This document shows positions 1-11,101 of a stretch of 64,000 nt of DNA, piece after piece. Positions within the stretch are counted from its first letter, which is position 1, and each line of letters begins with the position of its first letter. A program made the position numbers and the translations under genes. Below the pieces are notes generated by a model. That model was not told the DNA's origin. It was given only the letters and a program-made list of their open reading frames with translations, and searched no databases. This DNA comes from Chelativorans intermedius (GTDB taxonomy: Bacteria; Pseudomonadota; Alphaproteobacteria; Rhizobiales; Rhizobiaceae). Location: the NCBI RefSeq assembly GCF_025398255.1, contig NZ_JAODNW010000005.1:62001-126000 (forward strand), given 5' to 3'.

Positions 1-1
1 C

Positions 2-1429
<1,428 letters not shown>

Positions 1430-1454
1430 AGGCCGGCCCAACCCACACAAGAAA

Positions 1455-1490
1455 GGGCCCGCGGCACGTGCCGCGGGCCTCTGCTTTTCC
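1455..1490 (+). terminator. Rho-independent terminator after groEL
   Basis: A perfect 12-bp inverted repeat (GGCCCGCGGCAC / GTGCCGCGGGCC, 1456-1479) is followed by the T-rich tract CTGCTTTTCC. It lies 26 bases after the groEL stop and before the convergent phoB stop. The other strand ends in CTTTCTT, so it may also stop phoB transcription. Confidence 0.85.
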
Positions 1491-1513
1491 TTTGACCTCG
1501 ACCCTGAGTCTTC

Positions 1514-2203
1514 CTATGCCTCGCGGATGGCGTAGCCCGCGCCGCGGATGGTGCGGATGACATCGGGCAGACGGCCCTGGTTGACGGCCTTGCGCAGCCG
1601 CCCGACATGCACGTCCACCGTGCGCTCGTCGATATAGATCGTCTCTCCCCACACATTGTCGAGAAGCTGGGCGCGGGTGAAGACGCGGCCGGGATGCTGC
1701 ATCATGAATTCGAGCAGGCGGAACTCGGTAGGGCCCAGCCGGATCTCGTTCTTGCGCCGGTAGACGCGGTGCGACTCCCGGTCGAGCACGATGTCGCCCA
1801 CCTTGAGCACGGTGGACAGGACCTCCGGCTTGGCACGGCGCAGGAGCGCCCTCACGCGGGCGATGAACTCCGGCGTGGAGAACGGCTTGACCAGATAGTC
1901 GTCGGCGCCGGTGGAGAGCCCGCGCACACGGTCGCCCTCCTCGCCGCGCGCCGTCAGCATGATGATGGGCAGGCGCTCCGTCTCCGCCCGCATCCTAAGC
2001 CTGCGGCACAGCTCGATGCCGGAGACCGCCGGCACCATCCAGTCGAGCACGAGGAGGTCCGGCACGCTTTCCTGCAACCGGATCTCCGCCTCGTCGCCGC
2101 GCGTGATCACCTCGACCTGATAGCCCTCGGCCTCCAGATTGTAGCGCAGCAGCACGCACAGCGGCTCGTCGTCTTCCACCACCATGATTTTCGGAGCGAT
2201 CAT
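1514..2203 (-). CDS. phoB: Phosphate regulon response regulator PhoB
   Basis: OmpR/PhoB-family regulator that, when phosphorylated under phosphate limitation, binds Pho boxes and recruits RNA polymerase. The N-terminal receiver has the acidic pair DD at 11-12, phospho-acceptor Asp54 (LVLDWMVP) and the Lys of LVKPF. The C-terminal winged helix (about 130-229) carries RVFTRAQLLDNVWG and ERTVDVHVGRLRKAV. I start at the ATG at 2203 because GGAGG lies 8 bases upstream; an in-frame GTG at 2209 is closer to that site. It is the last gene of the pst operon, 20 bases after phoU. A 229-residue length is normal. Confidence 0.96.
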   Translation of the reverse strand: MIAPKIMVVEDDEPLCVLLRYNLEAEGYQVEVITRGDEAEIRLQESVPDLLVLDWMVPAVSGIELCRRLRMRAETERLPIIMLTARGEEGDRVRGLSTGADDYLVKPFSTPEFIARVRALLRRAKPEVLSTVLKVGDIVLDRESHRVYRRKNEIRLGPTEFRLLEFMMQHPGRVFTRAQLLDNVWGETIYIDERTVDVHVGRLRKAVNQGRLPDVIRTIRGAGYAIREA

Positions 2204-2223
2204 GCGCACACCCTCCGCAAGCG

Positions 2224-2928
2224 TTATGATTCGGCCGTCATCTGGGTCTCGTCCAGCTTCGGACGCTGCACGGGAAGCTGCTCGCCGGTCAGGATGTAAT
2301 AGGCATTCTCGGCGATGTTGGTCACATGGTCGCCCACCCGCTCCAGATTCTTGGCGCAGAACAGCAGATGCGTGCAGGCGGTGATGTTGCGCGGATCCTC
2401 CATCATGTAGGTCAGAAGCTCGCGGAAGACGGAGGTGTAGTGGATGTCGATCTTCTCGTCCTCGTCGCGCAGGGAGACCATGGCCTGGGCGTCGCGCGCC
2501 ACATAGTGTTCGATCACCGCCCTGACCTGATGGAGCACCATGGACGCCATGGTGTCGATCGAGTGCGACAGGCGCCGCGGCGCTGCACTCTGGCCGACGG
2601 CGCCCACCCGCTTAGCGATGTTCTTGGCCAGATCGCCGATGCGCTCCAGGTCCGAAGCCATGCGGATGGCGCCCACCACGGTGCGCAGATCCTGCGCCAT
2701 GGGCTGGCGCTTGGCGATCAGGGTGATGGCCCGCTCGTCGAGCTCGCCCTGCTTGGCATCCATGATGGTGTCGTCGGAGATGACACGCTGCGCCAGGGCC
2801 GTGTCGGAGGCCAGCAGCGCGCGGGTGGCGGCCTGGGTCATGGACCCCGCCAGCTCGCCCATGTCCCGCAGCAGCCGGTCGATATGCTCGAGTTCCTCGT
2901 CAAAGGAGGCGACGATGTGCTCGGCCAT
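2224..2928 (-). CDS. phoU: Phosphate signalling complex protein PhoU
   Basis: PhoU is a two-repeat, all-helical protein that links the Pst transporter to the PhoR-type kinase and keeps the Pho regulon off when phosphate is plentiful. Both repeats are visible (residues about 15-100 and 115-205), each with metal-binding acidic motifs such as DLERIGDLAKNIA and NLERVGDHVTNIAE. Length 234 fits the family. The ATG at 2928 has AGGAG 8 bases upstream. It sits between pstB and phoB in the usual order, and is probably co-transcribed with them. Confidence 0.96.
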   Translation of the reverse strand: MAEHIVASFDEELEHIDRLLRDMGELAGSMTQAATRALLASDTALAQRVISDDTIMDAKQGELDERAITLIAKRQPMAQDLRTVVGAIRMASDLERIGDLAKNIAKRVGAVGQSAAPRRLSHSIDTMASMVLHQVRAVIEHYVARDAQAMVSLRDEDEKIDIHYTSVFRELLTYMMEDPRNITACTHLLFCAKNLERVGDHVTNIAENAYYILTGEQLPVQRPKLDETQMTAES

Positions 2929-2967
2929 GGAATCTGCTCCTTGTGATGCGCCGGCACGGAGGGCCGA

Positions 2968-3780
2968 TCAGCCGAACCGCCCGGTGATGTAGTCCTGGGT
3001 GCGCTTGTCGTCCGGGTTGGTGAAGATCTTGTCCGTCGGCCCTTCCTCCACGAGATGGCCCAGGTGAAACATGGCCGTGCGCTGCGAGACGCGGGCGGCC
3101 TGCTGCATCGAGTGGGTGACGATGACGATCGTGTAGTTCTCGCGCAGCTCGTCGATCAGCTCTTCCACCTTGGCGGTGGCGATGGGATCGAGCGCCGAGC
3201 ACGGCTCGTCCATGAGGATGACCTCGGGCGAGACGGCGATGGCGCGGGCGATGCACAGGCGCTGCTGCTGGCCGCCGGAAAGGCCGGTGCCCGGCTCGTG
3301 CAGGCGATCCTTTACCTCGTTGAAGAGGCCGGCCTTCTGCAGGCTGGTCTCCACGATGGCGTCGAACTCGCTCTTGGTGGAGGCCAGGCCGTGGATGCGC
3401 GGCCCGTAGGCGACGTTTTCATAGATCGACTTCGGAAAGGGGTTGGGCTTCTGGAACACCATGCCCACGCGCGCGCGCAGCTCCACCACGTCGATCCGGG
3501 GATCGTAGATGTCCTCCCCGTCGAGCGTGATCTCGCCGTTCACGCGGCAGATGTCGATCGTGTCGTTCATCCGGTTGAGGCAGCGCAGGAAGGTGGACTT
3601 GCCGCAGCCCGAAGGGCCGATCAGCGCCGTCACCTGGTTTTCCCGGATGTCGAGATTGACGTCGAACAGCGCCTGCTTCTCGCCGTAGAAGACGTTCACC
3701 CCGCTGCCCCGCATCTTCAAGGTTTCCTTCGGCGCTTCTGTAAGCACCGCCTCGACGGCTGCATCTGTCAGCATGTTCAT
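2968..3780 (-). CDS. pstB: Phosphate ABC transporter ATP-binding protein PstB
   Basis: ATPase that powers high-affinity phosphate import by PstSCAB. Walker A (GPSGCGKS, about residues 55-62), the signature LSGGQQQR, Walker B (VILMDEP) and the switch histidine (THSMQQA) are all present. I use the ATG at 3780, preceded by GAGGG; a TTG at 3813 would overlap the pstA stop and is less likely, and a second ATG two codons downstream has even better spacing. The gene follows pstA by 16 bases and is 270 residues long, normal for PstB. Confidence 0.95.
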   Translation of the reverse strand: MNMLTDAAVEAVLTEAPKETLKMRGSGVNVFYGEKQALFDVNLDIRENQVTALIGPSGCGKSTFLRCLNRMNDTIDICRVNGEITLDGEDIYDPRIDVVELRARVGMVFQKPNPFPKSIYENVAYGPRIHGLASTKSEFDAIVETSLQKAGLFNEVKDRLHEPGTGLSGGQQQRLCIARAIAVSPEVILMDEPCSALDPIATAKVEELIDELRENYTIVIVTHSMQQAARVSQRTAMFHLGHLVEEGPTDKIFTNPDDKRTQDYITGRFG

Positions 3781-3796
3781 ATCCCTCAAGCTCCGT

Positions 3797-5089
3797 TCAC
3801 CAGCGACGTTCAAACCGTTGCCGGAGGTAGATGGCCACCGCGTTCATGAAAATCAGGAAGCCCAGAAGAACCAGAATTGCCGCCGATGTGCGCGAGGCAA
3901 AGCCGCGTTCCGGGCTGTCCGCCCAAATGAAGATCTGAGTCGGCAGGGCCGTGGCCGGGTCCATGATACCACCGGGAGGCGAGGTCAAGAAAGCGTTCAT
4001 GCCGATCAGCAGAAGCGGCGCCGTCTCGCCCAGCGCCTGTGCCAGGCCGATGATGGTTCCGGTCAGGATGCCCGGCAGCGCCAGCGGCAGGACGTGGTGC
4101 AGAATGACTTCATGCTTGGAGGCGCCGATGCCGAGTGCCGCCTCGCGGATGGACGGCGGGATCGACTTCAGGGCGGCGCGGGTGACGATGATCATGGTGG
4201 GCAGCGTCATCAGCGAAAGCACCATGCCGCCCACCAGCGGCGCCGAGCGGGGCAGGCCGAACACCTGTATGAAGACGGCCAGGCCCAGCAGGCCGAAGAC
4301 GATCGACGGAACCGCCGCCAGATTGTTGATGTTCACCTCCACGAGGTCGGTCCAGCGGTTCTTGGGCGCGAACTCCTCCAGATAGATCGCCGCGGCGATG
4401 CCGACGGGGAAGGAGATGAGGAAGCAGACAAGAAGCGCATAGAAGGAGCCCACCACGGCGCCGGCCAGGCCCGCAAGCTCCGGGAAGCGGCTGTCGGCGT
4501 TGAAGAACAGCCCCCAATTGAACGGTGTCGAGACCAGACCGCGGGCCTCCAGCGATTCGAAAAGCTCGATCTCGGCGTCGGAGACGCGGCGGCGGTCCTC
4601 GGGCAGGTTGCGGTCGATCACGCCCTTGTTGAGCTGGTCGAAGGGGTCAGAGGCAGGGACTTCGAGCGTGAAGGTCTGTCCCACGAGCCCGGGATTGGCA
4701 ATCACATGGTTGCGCACAATGGTGGTGGCGCCGTTCGACAGGATCTTCGAGGCCGTGCGCAGCTCGCGCCGGTTCTCGATCTCGGGGAAGAGCGCCTGGA
4801 CGGCGTTGGAAACCACGGCACGGAAGTTACCGGCGCCGGGATCTTCCGCCGGCACATTCTCGGGATCGGCGGTGAACTCGACGGCAATCTTCGTCTGCAC
4901 GAAGGCGCTGTAGCCCGTCACGACCAGCGAAGCGATGAGGATGCCGAGCAAGCCGATCGCGACGAGGATGGAAACGAGCCCGTAGAGGCGCAGGCGGCGG
5001 TCGGCGGCATAGCGCCGCTTGCGCTTGGCCATCGCCTCCGGCGAGGACCAGTCGAAGGGCTTGGGGGCGGTGGCGGTCGTCTCGGACAT
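3797..5089 (-). CDS. pstA: Phosphate ABC transporter permease PstA
   Basis: Inner-membrane permease subunit of the Pst importer. An N-terminal extension (about 1-190), with one membrane segment after [14 protein letters not shown] and a long periplasmic part, precedes the usual permease core. This is the DUF3333-type arrangement common in alphaproteobacteria and explains the 430-residue length, compared with about 300 in E. coli. The cytoplasmic EAA-like loop reads [20 protein letters not shown]. The start is 4 bases after the pstC stop, so the two are probably translationally coupled. Confidence 0.95.
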   Translation of the reverse strand: MSETTATAPKPFDWSSPEAMAKRKRRYAADRRLRLYGLVSILVAIGLLGILIASLVVTGYSAFVQTKIAVEFTADPENVPAEDPGAGNFRAVVSNAVQALFPEIENRRELRTASKILSNGATTIVRNHVIANPGLVGQTFTLEVPASDPFDQLNKGVIDRNLPEDRRRVSDAEIELFESLEARGLVSTPFNWGLFFNADSRFPELAGLAGAVVGSFYALLVCFLISFPVGIAAAIYLEEFAPKNRWTDLVEVNINNLAAVPSIVFGLLGLAVFIQVFGLPRSAPLVGGMVLSLMTLPTMIIVTRAALKSIPPSIREAALGIGASKHEVILHHVLPLALPGILTGTIIGLAQALGETAPLLLIGMNAFLTSPPGGIMDPATALPTQIFIWADSPERGFASRTSAAILVLLGFLIFMNAVAIYLRQRFERRW

Positions 5090-5093
5090 GGGT

Positions 5094-6473
5094 CTACTCG
5101 TATTTCTCGCGGTAGCGGCGCACGATGCGCAGCGCCAGCACGTTCAGGCACAGCGTGACGACGAACAGGACGAGCCCCAGTGCGAAGGCCGAAAGCGTCT
5201 TGGGATTGTCGAAGGCCGTGTCGCCGATGAGCAGCGTGACGATCTGCACCGTCACCGTGGTCACGCCCTCCAGCGGGTTGGCCGTCAGCGTCGCGGTCAG
5301 ACCGGCGGCCATGACGACGATCATCGTCTCGCCGATGGCGCGGCTGGCGGCCAGGAGGATGCCGCCGACGATGCCGGGCAGGGCGGCCGGCAGCAGAACC
5401 CTCGTCACGGTTTCCGCCTTCGTGGCCCCCATGGCGAAGGAGCCGTCGCGCATCGACTGGGGCACGGCGCGCAGCGCGTCATCCGACAGCGAGGAGATGA
5501 AGGGAATGATCATGATGCCCATCACGCCGCCGGCAGCCAGCGCGGAATTGGGCGAGATGGCGATGCCCATCATGCCGCCCGCCTGCCGGATGGCCGGCGC
5601 CACGGTGAGTACGGCGAAGAAGCCGTAAACCACGGTCGGCACGCCGGCCAGGATCTCCAGAACGGGCTTGATGATGCCGCGGACGCGCTCGTCGGCGAAC
5701 TCGACGAGATAGATGGCGGAGAACAGCCCGACGGGGATGGCGACGAGGAGGGCGATCGCGGCGATCAGCAGCGTGCCGGTGAAGACGGGCACGGCGCCGA
5801 AGGCTCCCGTGCCGGCTACCTGGTCCTCGCGGATGGGGATCTGCGGCTCCCAGTTGAGCCCGAAGAAGAATTCGTGGGGCGGCACCAGGCGGAAGAACTG
5901 GATCGCCTCGTAGGTGAGCGACACGATGATGCCGAGGGTGACGATGATCGCCACAGCCGCCGACAGGATCATCACGATGTCGAGGGCGCGCTCGAAGTTC
6001 TGGCGGGCGCGAAACTGCGGCGCCATACGCGTGCGGGCCATGTAGAGCGCCAGCGCGGAAACCGACAGCGCCACCACCACCATCGCCCACTGCGCGATTG
6101 CCTGCCAGCGCTGATAGCGTTCGGCGGCGGCGCTGATCTCTGGTGAGGGTTCGGTGAAGATGCGCCCGGAGGCGACGTTCTTGATCTCGCTGAGATAGAG
6201 GGAAAGCTGGGACGGCGAGGCGCCCTGCTTCATGCTTTCCGGCAGCGAGGCGATGAGCAGCCGGTCGATCACACCGTCCTGGAACAGCAGCCAGAACACG
6301 ACGAGCACGAGGGCAGGCAGGCCGACCCAAACCGCGGCGAAGGCTCCGTGATAGATCGGACGCGAGTGGACCTCCGCCCCATGCGCGGCGACGAACCGGC
6401 CCGCCGTCGAGCGCCCGACATAGAAGGCGATGAGCGACAGGGCCAGGATTGCGAGGAACAGGTATCCGGTCAC
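5094..6473 (-). CDS. pstC: Phosphate ABC transporter permease PstC
   Basis: Second membrane subunit of the phosphate importer, pairing with PstA. It is 459 residues with extra N-terminal membrane segments (1-25 and 45-65) before the conserved permease domain, as is usual in rhizobial PstC. The coupling loop that contacts PstB is visible (MRDGSFAMGATKAETVTRVLLP). The frame opens with GTG at 6473; ribosome-binding sequence upstream is weak, so the exact start is uncertain. It is separated from pstS by an 84-base gap, which may allow higher expression of the binding protein. Confidence 0.95.
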   Translation of the reverse strand: MTGYLFLAILALSLIAFYVGRSTAGRFVAAHGAEVHSRPIYHGAFAAVWVGLPALVLVVFWLLFQDGVIDRLLIASLPESMKQGASPSQLSLYLSEIKNVASGRIFTEPSPEISAAAERYQRWQAIAQWAMVVVALSVSALALYMARTRMAPQFRARQNFERALDIVMILSAAVAIIVTLGIIVSLTYEAIQFFRLVPPHEFFFGLNWEPQIPIREDQVAGTGAFGAVPVFTGTLLIAAIALLVAIPVGLFSAIYLVEFADERVRGIIKPVLEILAGVPTVVYGFFAVLTVAPAIRQAGGMMGIAISPNSALAAGGVMGIMIIPFISSLSDDALRAVPQSMRDGSFAMGATKAETVTRVLLPAALPGIVGGILLAASRAIGETMIVVMAAGLTATLTANPLEGVTTVTVQIVTLLIGDTAFDNPKTLSAFALGLVLFVVTLCLNVLALRIVRRYREKYE

Positions 6474-6557
6474 GGCTGCCTACATCCGTTTTCGGCTGCG
6501 TTGGGTTTCATGCGTGCGGGCCGCGCGGTGTTCCGCGCGGCCCGGCCATTGTGTGCG

Positions 6558-7592
6558 TTACTGCGTGTAGCGGGTCAGGTTCTTGCCTTCGATGGCCGCG
6601 TTGCGGACCTCCTCGCGACGCTCGTCGGAGAGCGGGATGAGGCCGCGCTCCTCGAGATAGCCGCCGGGGCCCATCGCCTCCTCGGAGACATACTCCTCGA
6701 CAAACTCCTGAAGGCCCGGGATGACGCCGCGATGGGCGTTCTTGACGTAGAAGAAGAGCGGACGGGAGACCGTGTAGCTCTCGTCGGCAATGGTCTCGGG
6801 CGTCGGCTTCACGCCTTCGACCGCCACCGCCTTCAGCGTGTCCTGGTTCTCGTAGAGGAAGGAGTAGCCGAAGATGCCGAGGGCGTTGTGGTCAGCCTGC
6901 AGGCGCTGCACGATCAGGTTGTCGTTCTCGCCGGCCTCGACGAAGGGGCCGTCGGTGCGCATGCGCTTGCAGACCTCGTCCTTGCGGTCGCCCTCGAGCG
7001 CCTCGATGGCGGGGAACTGTTCGCAGCCTTCCTCCATCACCAGCTCGACGAAGGCATCGCGCGTGCCGGAGGTCGGGGGCGGGCCGAACACGGTGATCTC
7101 GCTATCGGGCAGCGAGGGGTCGATCTGGTTCCAGCGCGTGTAGGGGTTGGCCACGATCTTGCCATCCACTTCGACTTCCGCGGCCAGCGCCTGGAAGATC
7201 TGCGCCTTGGTCAGGTCTATCTCCGGCCCCTCGACGGAATGGGCGATGGACAGGCCGTCAGAGCCGATCTGCACCTCGGTGACGCTGTCGACGCCGTTCT
7301 CCAGGCAGAGCTTGTATTCGCTCTCCTTCATGGCGCGGGAGGCACCGGTGATGTCGGGATAGTCGACGCCCACGCCGCCGCAGAAGATCTGCATGCCGCC
7401 GCCGGTGCCGGTGGACTCGGTCACCGGCGCGGGGAAGTCCGTCGCGTTGCCGAATTCTTCCGCCACCGCCTGGGTGTAGGGGAACACGGTGGACGAGCCG
7501 ACGATGCGGATCTGATCGCGCGCGGCGGCAACACCCGCGGAGGCCGCAACGGCGAGCGCCGTGGCAGATGCCGAAAGAAGGATCTTTTTCAT
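6558..7592 (-). CDS. pstS: Periplasmic phosphate-binding protein PstS
   Basis: Captures phosphate in the periplasm and hands it to PstCA. A signal peptide with a hydrophobic core (LSASATALAVAASAGVA) ends around residue 23-25. The mature chain opens with IRIVGSSTVFPYTQAV, the phosphate-binding loop of this family, and has the later Ser/Gly loops GTGGGM and TSGTRDAF. Length 344 is normal. The ATG is preceded by GGGAG. It is the first gene of the pst operon, and a Pho box lies 70-100 bases upstream, so strong induction by PhoB on phosphate starvation is expected. Confidence 0.95.
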   Translation of the reverse strand: MKKILLSASATALAVAASAGVAAARDQIRIVGSSTVFPYTQAVAEEFGNATDFPAPVTESTGTGGGMQIFCGGVGVDYPDITGASRAMKESEYKLCLENGVDSVTEVQIGSDGLSIAHSVEGPEIDLTKAQIFQALAAEVEVDGKIVANPYTRWNQIDPSLPDSEITVFGPPPTSGTRDAFVELVMEEGCEQFPAIEALEGDRKDEVCKRMRTDGPFVEAGENDNLIVQRLQADHNALGIFGYSFLYENQDTLKAVAVEGVKPTPETIADESYTVSRPLFFYVKNAHRGVIPGLQEFVEEYVSEEAMGPGGYLEERGLIPLSDERREEVRNAAIEGKNLTRYTQ

Positions 7593-7661
7593 AAGGGCTA
7601 CTCCCTGTTCGGAATTCGATGTGCCGCCAAGAGGGCGACGGGAGTGGCAATAACGGCCCTA

Positions 7662-7691
7662 TGTAACAGTTGGATGACAGTTTCGTGTCAT
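7662..7691 (-). promoter_or_regulatory. Pho box upstream of pstS
   Basis: On the reverse strand CTGTCAT (7680-7674) and CTGTTAC (7669-7663) repeat with an 11-base period and a 4-base CCAA spacer. This matches the PhoB consensus CTGTCAT-N4-CTGTCAT with one changed base. A weaker third half (ATGACAC, 7691-7685) lies one period upstream. A possible -10 (TTATTG) follows about 10 bases downstream, as expected where PhoB replaces the -35 contact. Confidence 0.8.
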
Positions 7692-7741
7692 GGAGATTAA
7701 GTTTTCCAGTGGTTTTGCGGGCTGCTCCGCGCCGGGCGCGC

Positions 7742-10700
7742 TCATGCCGTCGCCGGCTGCGCCTTCTTTCCGCGCCCCGCCCAGCGCCCGATCTTCTCGA
7801 GCAGGGTCCGGGGGCTGATCGGCTTCGAAAGGTAGTCGTCCATGCCGGCCTCCAGACAGCGCTCCCGGTCGCCCTTCTGCGCGTGGGCGGTCACGCCGAC
7901 AATGGGAACGCGCGGTCGGCCTTCCTCCTCCAAGCGGCGGATCGCGCCGGTCGCCTCCAGCCCGTTCATCTCGGGCATGGAAACATCCATCAGCACCAGC
8001 CGCGGATTGAGCTTGCGGTACGCCTCGACGGCGAGGCGGCCGTTGTTGACGATCCTGTAGCAATAGCCGCTCTCGTCCAGGATCTGGCTGAAGACGAGCT
8101 GGTTGACCTCGTTGTCCTCGGCCACCAGCACGTCGATGCCATGGGTCGCGTCGTCGTCCGCGGCCGGCTGCGGGGCCAGCACAGCCTCGCTGCTCTCGCC
8201 CATGTCCGGCTCTTCTGCTTCTGCTTCCGCTTCCGCTTCGGCTTGCGGTGCGCTGACGGCGGCGCCGGAGCGGTGTTTCTGGATCGTGTGGACGATCGTT
8301 TCCAGAAGACAGGCGGCGCGCGCCGGCTTGACGAGCTGGGCCTCGATGGCCAGCGCGCGGGCGCTGGCGGTGGGCACCGACTGGTCCACGGAGCTCAGGA
8401 AGACGAGCGGCGTGCCGGCGATGGCCGGGTTGGCGCGGATGGCGCGCGCCATGTCCAGGCCGGTCATGCCCGGCATCTGGTAGTCCACCACCGCGCAGTC
8501 CACCTGGATGCCCAGTCGCGCGGCCTCCTCCAGCACCCTCAGCCCCTCCTCGCCGCTTTCGGCCGCACAGGCGTCAAAGCCCCAATGGGCCATCTGCTCG
8601 GTCAGGATGGTGCGGTTGATGGCGTTGTCGTCGACCACCAGCACGCGGGCGCCCGTCACGTCGCGCGGGGCGACCTTGATGTGCGCGTCCTCCTCGGCAT
8701 TGGGCAGCGTCAGGGTGAACCAGAAGGTGGAACCTTCGCCCTCCGTGCTTTCGACGCCGATCTCGCCGCCCATCATCGCCACCAGCCGCGAGGTGATGGC
8801 AAGGCCCAGCCCCGTGCCCTCGTGGCGGCGGGTGGAGGAGGTGTCGGCCTGGCTGAACTTGTCGAAGATGAGCTCCAGCTTGTCCTGCGGAATGCCGATG
8901 CCGCTGTCGCTCACCTCGACCTTCAGCCGCGTGCGTCCTTCTGCGGTCTCGCCCGTCACGTCCACCATCACATAGCCATGGTCGGTGAACTTGACGGCGT
9001 TGCCCAGAAGATTGGTGACGATCTGGCGGATGCGTCCGGCGTCTCCGATGAAGGTCTCGGGCAGCGAGGGATCGATGCGCACGATCATCTCCAGGTCCTT
9101 CTCCCTGGCGCGCGGGCTGACGAGCGTGGCAACGTCCTCCACCGCCTCGGCCAGCTTGAAGGGCTGCGGGTCGAGCACCAGGCGGCCGGCGTCGATCTTG
9201 GAGAAGTCCAGGATGTCGTTGATGATCGTCAGAAGCGCATTGCCCGACTTGACGATGATGTCAATGAAGGTTCTCTGCTTCTCCGTCAGCTCCGTCTTGG
9301 CCAGAAGCTCCGCCATGCCCAGCACGCCGTTCATCGGAGTGCGGATCTCGTGGCTCATGTTGGCGAGAAATTCCGACTTGGCCCGGTCGGCAGCGACCGC
9401 CTTTTCCTGAGCGATGCGCAGCTCCTCCTCGCGGCGCTTCAGCTCCGTGATGTCGCTCGTCGAGCCGATCAGATAGAGCGAGCCGTCGGAGGCGACCAGC
9501 GCGTTCTTGCGGGCAACCTGGTGGCGCACGCTGCCATCCGGGAGGGTGAAGGTCTCCTCCACCTCCTGGCACTGGCCGGAGCGCAGCACGGCGAGGTCCC
9601 CTTCCGTGAAGGCTTCGCCCTGCTCGCCGAAAAGTTCCATATCGGTCTTGCCGATCGCCTCCTCGCGCGACACGCCCACCAGGTCCGACCACCCCTTGTT
9701 GACATACATCAGCCTGAGGTCCGGCCGCTTGGCGTAGATGGCGACGGGAACGTTGTCGATGAGGTTGCGGAAGACCTCGTTCTCGCGCATGCTCTCCTGC
9801 AGCGCGTGCTCCCTTTCCTTCAGCTCGGTAATGTCCACCCGAACGCCGATGAAGGTGCCGTCGTCGGTGCGCGTGTCGAAAACCTTGAACCAGCGGCCGT
9901 CCGGGTTGCGCCGCTCGCTGATGCGGTGCCTTTCCCGGTAGCGGGCGGCATAGGCGTCGATCCAGGCCTGGGGATCGCGGTCGTAGAGCCCGTCGAGCGC
10001 CGGGTCCCCGCTGTCGCGGAAATAGCCGGCCTCGTGCGCCAGCGCCAGCGCTTCGCGCAGCGGCCTGCCGGGCTGCATGGCCGGCACCAGGGCAGGCAGG
10101 GCGTCGTGGATCTTCCTGTTGGCCAGCACGAAGCGGTCTTCCCGGTCGTAGATGACGACGCCGGCAGGAAGCGTCTCCAGAACGTCGGCCAGCCGGGCGC
10201 GCGCTTCCTGCGCATCGCGCTCGCGGCGCTTGAGGTCGGAGACGTCGAAGATCGTGCAGGCCACGTAGTCGCGGCCGTTCTGCAGGTGCACCCGGTTCTT
10301 GCGCACGATGCGGCTGCGGCCGATGCCCCTGAACTCGAAGTCCTCCTCGGTCGTGTAGTCCTCGCCCGTCTCCAGAACCTGTCTCTCGGAGGCTTCAAAG
10401 AGGGCGGCCTCCTCGGGCGAGACGAAATCGCCGCCCTTGCGGCCGATCATGTCGCGCGGCTCGACCCCGAAGAGTCCGGCAAAGGCCCTGTTGACGAGCA
10501 CGAAGTCGAGATTGGCATCCTTCACGAAGATGGGGCTGGGAAGCCCGTCGAGCACGGCCTGGGCGAGCTTCCATTGCTCCACGGCGGCAATCGACGTCCC
10601 CATCTCGGAAAAGAGGCGACTGACGTCATGGCCGAAGCCGCGATAGCCGGCAAAACTGCCGTCCTCCCTGAAATACGGCATGCCGCTGGCGCAGATCCAG

Positions 10701-11101
10701 CGCCGCTCCCCGTCTGCCCCCGCCGTCTCGAAGACGAGATTGCTGAAGGGCTGGCGTGCGGCGATCGCGGCCAGATGCGGCGCCGGCCCCCAGATGCCTT
10801 CCTTGTTGTTGGCCACGGCCTTTGCCGCATCGAGGCGCGTGCGCCCGATGAGATGTTGCGGCTTCATGCCGGTGGCCGCTTCGAAACCCTCCGAAAGCCA
10901 AGTGAGCCGCAGCTCCTCGTCGGTTTCCCAGAACCATTCCGCCGCGAGCCGCAGCAGCTCGCCCATCTCCCGGCCGGAAAAGCCCGCACGGTCGGCCTGC
11001 GCCCTTGCCTTGTCGCCGTGCATTGGGACGTGCGCGCCATCGGGGCCGTGCCCGGCCGAAGCGTCTGTGCCCTTCACCCCCAAAAGACAGTCCTCTCGCA
11101 A
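7742..11101 (-). CDS. Soluble multi-PAS hybrid histidine kinase with two receivers
   Basis: 1119-residue sensor kinase with no membrane segment, so a cytoplasmic signal is expected. From the N terminus: four PAS-like domains (about 45-160, 175-290, 300-430, 440-555); HisKA with phospho-accepting His584 (NMSHEIRTP); HATPase with N box (LLGNAVKFTDHG), DSGIGIP and GTGLGLAI; receiver 1 with Asp873 (VVDYQMPG); an Ala/Glu repeat linker (955-965); receiver 2 with Asp1039 (LMDVSMPE). No HPt domain is present. The furthest start is a TTG at 11101; the first ATG is at 11023, and it also leaves all domains intact. It lies 149 bases upstream of pstS on the same strand, where phoR lies in many relatives, but its architecture is not that of PhoR. 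Its target is unknown. Confidence 0.9.
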   Translation of the reverse strand: MREDCLLGVKGTDASAGHGPDGAHVPMHGDKARAQADRAGFSGREMGELLRLAAEWFWETDEELRLTWLSEGFEAATGMKPQHLIGRTRLDAAKAVANNKEGIWGPAPHLAAIAARQPFSNLVFETAGADGERRWICASGMPYFREDGSFAGYRGFGHDVSRLFSEMGTSIAAVEQWKLAQAVLDGLPSPIFVKDANLDFVLVNRAFAGLFGVEPRDMIGRKGGDFVSPEEAALFEASERQVLETGEDYTTEEDFEFRGIGRSRIVRKNRVHLQNGRDYVACTIFDVSDLKRRERDAQEARARLADVLETLPAGVVIYDREDRFVLANRKIHDALPALVPAMQPGRPLREALALAHEAGYFRDSGDPALDGLYDRDPQAWIDAYAARYRERHRISERRNPDGRWFKVFDTRTDDGTFIGVRVDITELKEREHALQESMRENEVFRNLIDNVPVAIYAKRPDLRLMYVNKGWSDLVGVSREEAIGKTDMELFGEQGEAFTEGDLAVLRSGQCQEVEETFTLPDGSVRHQVARKNALVASDGSLYLIGSTSDITELKRREEELRIAQEKAVAADRAKSEFLANMSHEIRTPMNGVLGMAELLAKTELTEKQRTFIDIIVKSGNALLTIINDILDFSKIDAGRLVLDPQPFKLAEAVEDVATLVSPRAREKDLEMIVRIDPSLPETFIGDAGRIRQIVTNLLGNAVKFTDHGYVMVDVTGETAEGRTRLKVEVSDSGIGIPQDKLELIFDKFSQADTSSTRRHEGTGLGLAITSRLVAMMGGEIGVESTEGEGSTFWFTLTLPNAEEDAHIKVAPRDVTGARVLVVDDNAINRTILTEQMAHWGFDACAAESGEEGLRVLEEAARLGIQVDCAVVDYQMPGMTGLDMARAIRANPAIAGTPLVFLSSVDQSVPTASARALAIEAQLVKPARAACLLETIVHTIQKHRSGAAVSAPQAEAEAEAEAEEPDMGESSEAVLAPQPAADDDATHGIDVLVAEDNEVNQLVFSQILDESGYCYRIVNNGRLAVEAYRKLNPRLVLMDVSMPEMNGLEATGAIRRLEEEGRPRVPIVGVTAHAQKGDRERCLEAGMDDYLSKPISPRTLLEKIGRWAGRGKKAQPATA

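Noticed and set aside
7742..11101. Hybrid kinase as CckA
   Set aside because: CckA has membrane segments and one receiver. This protein is soluble, with four PAS domains and two receivers.
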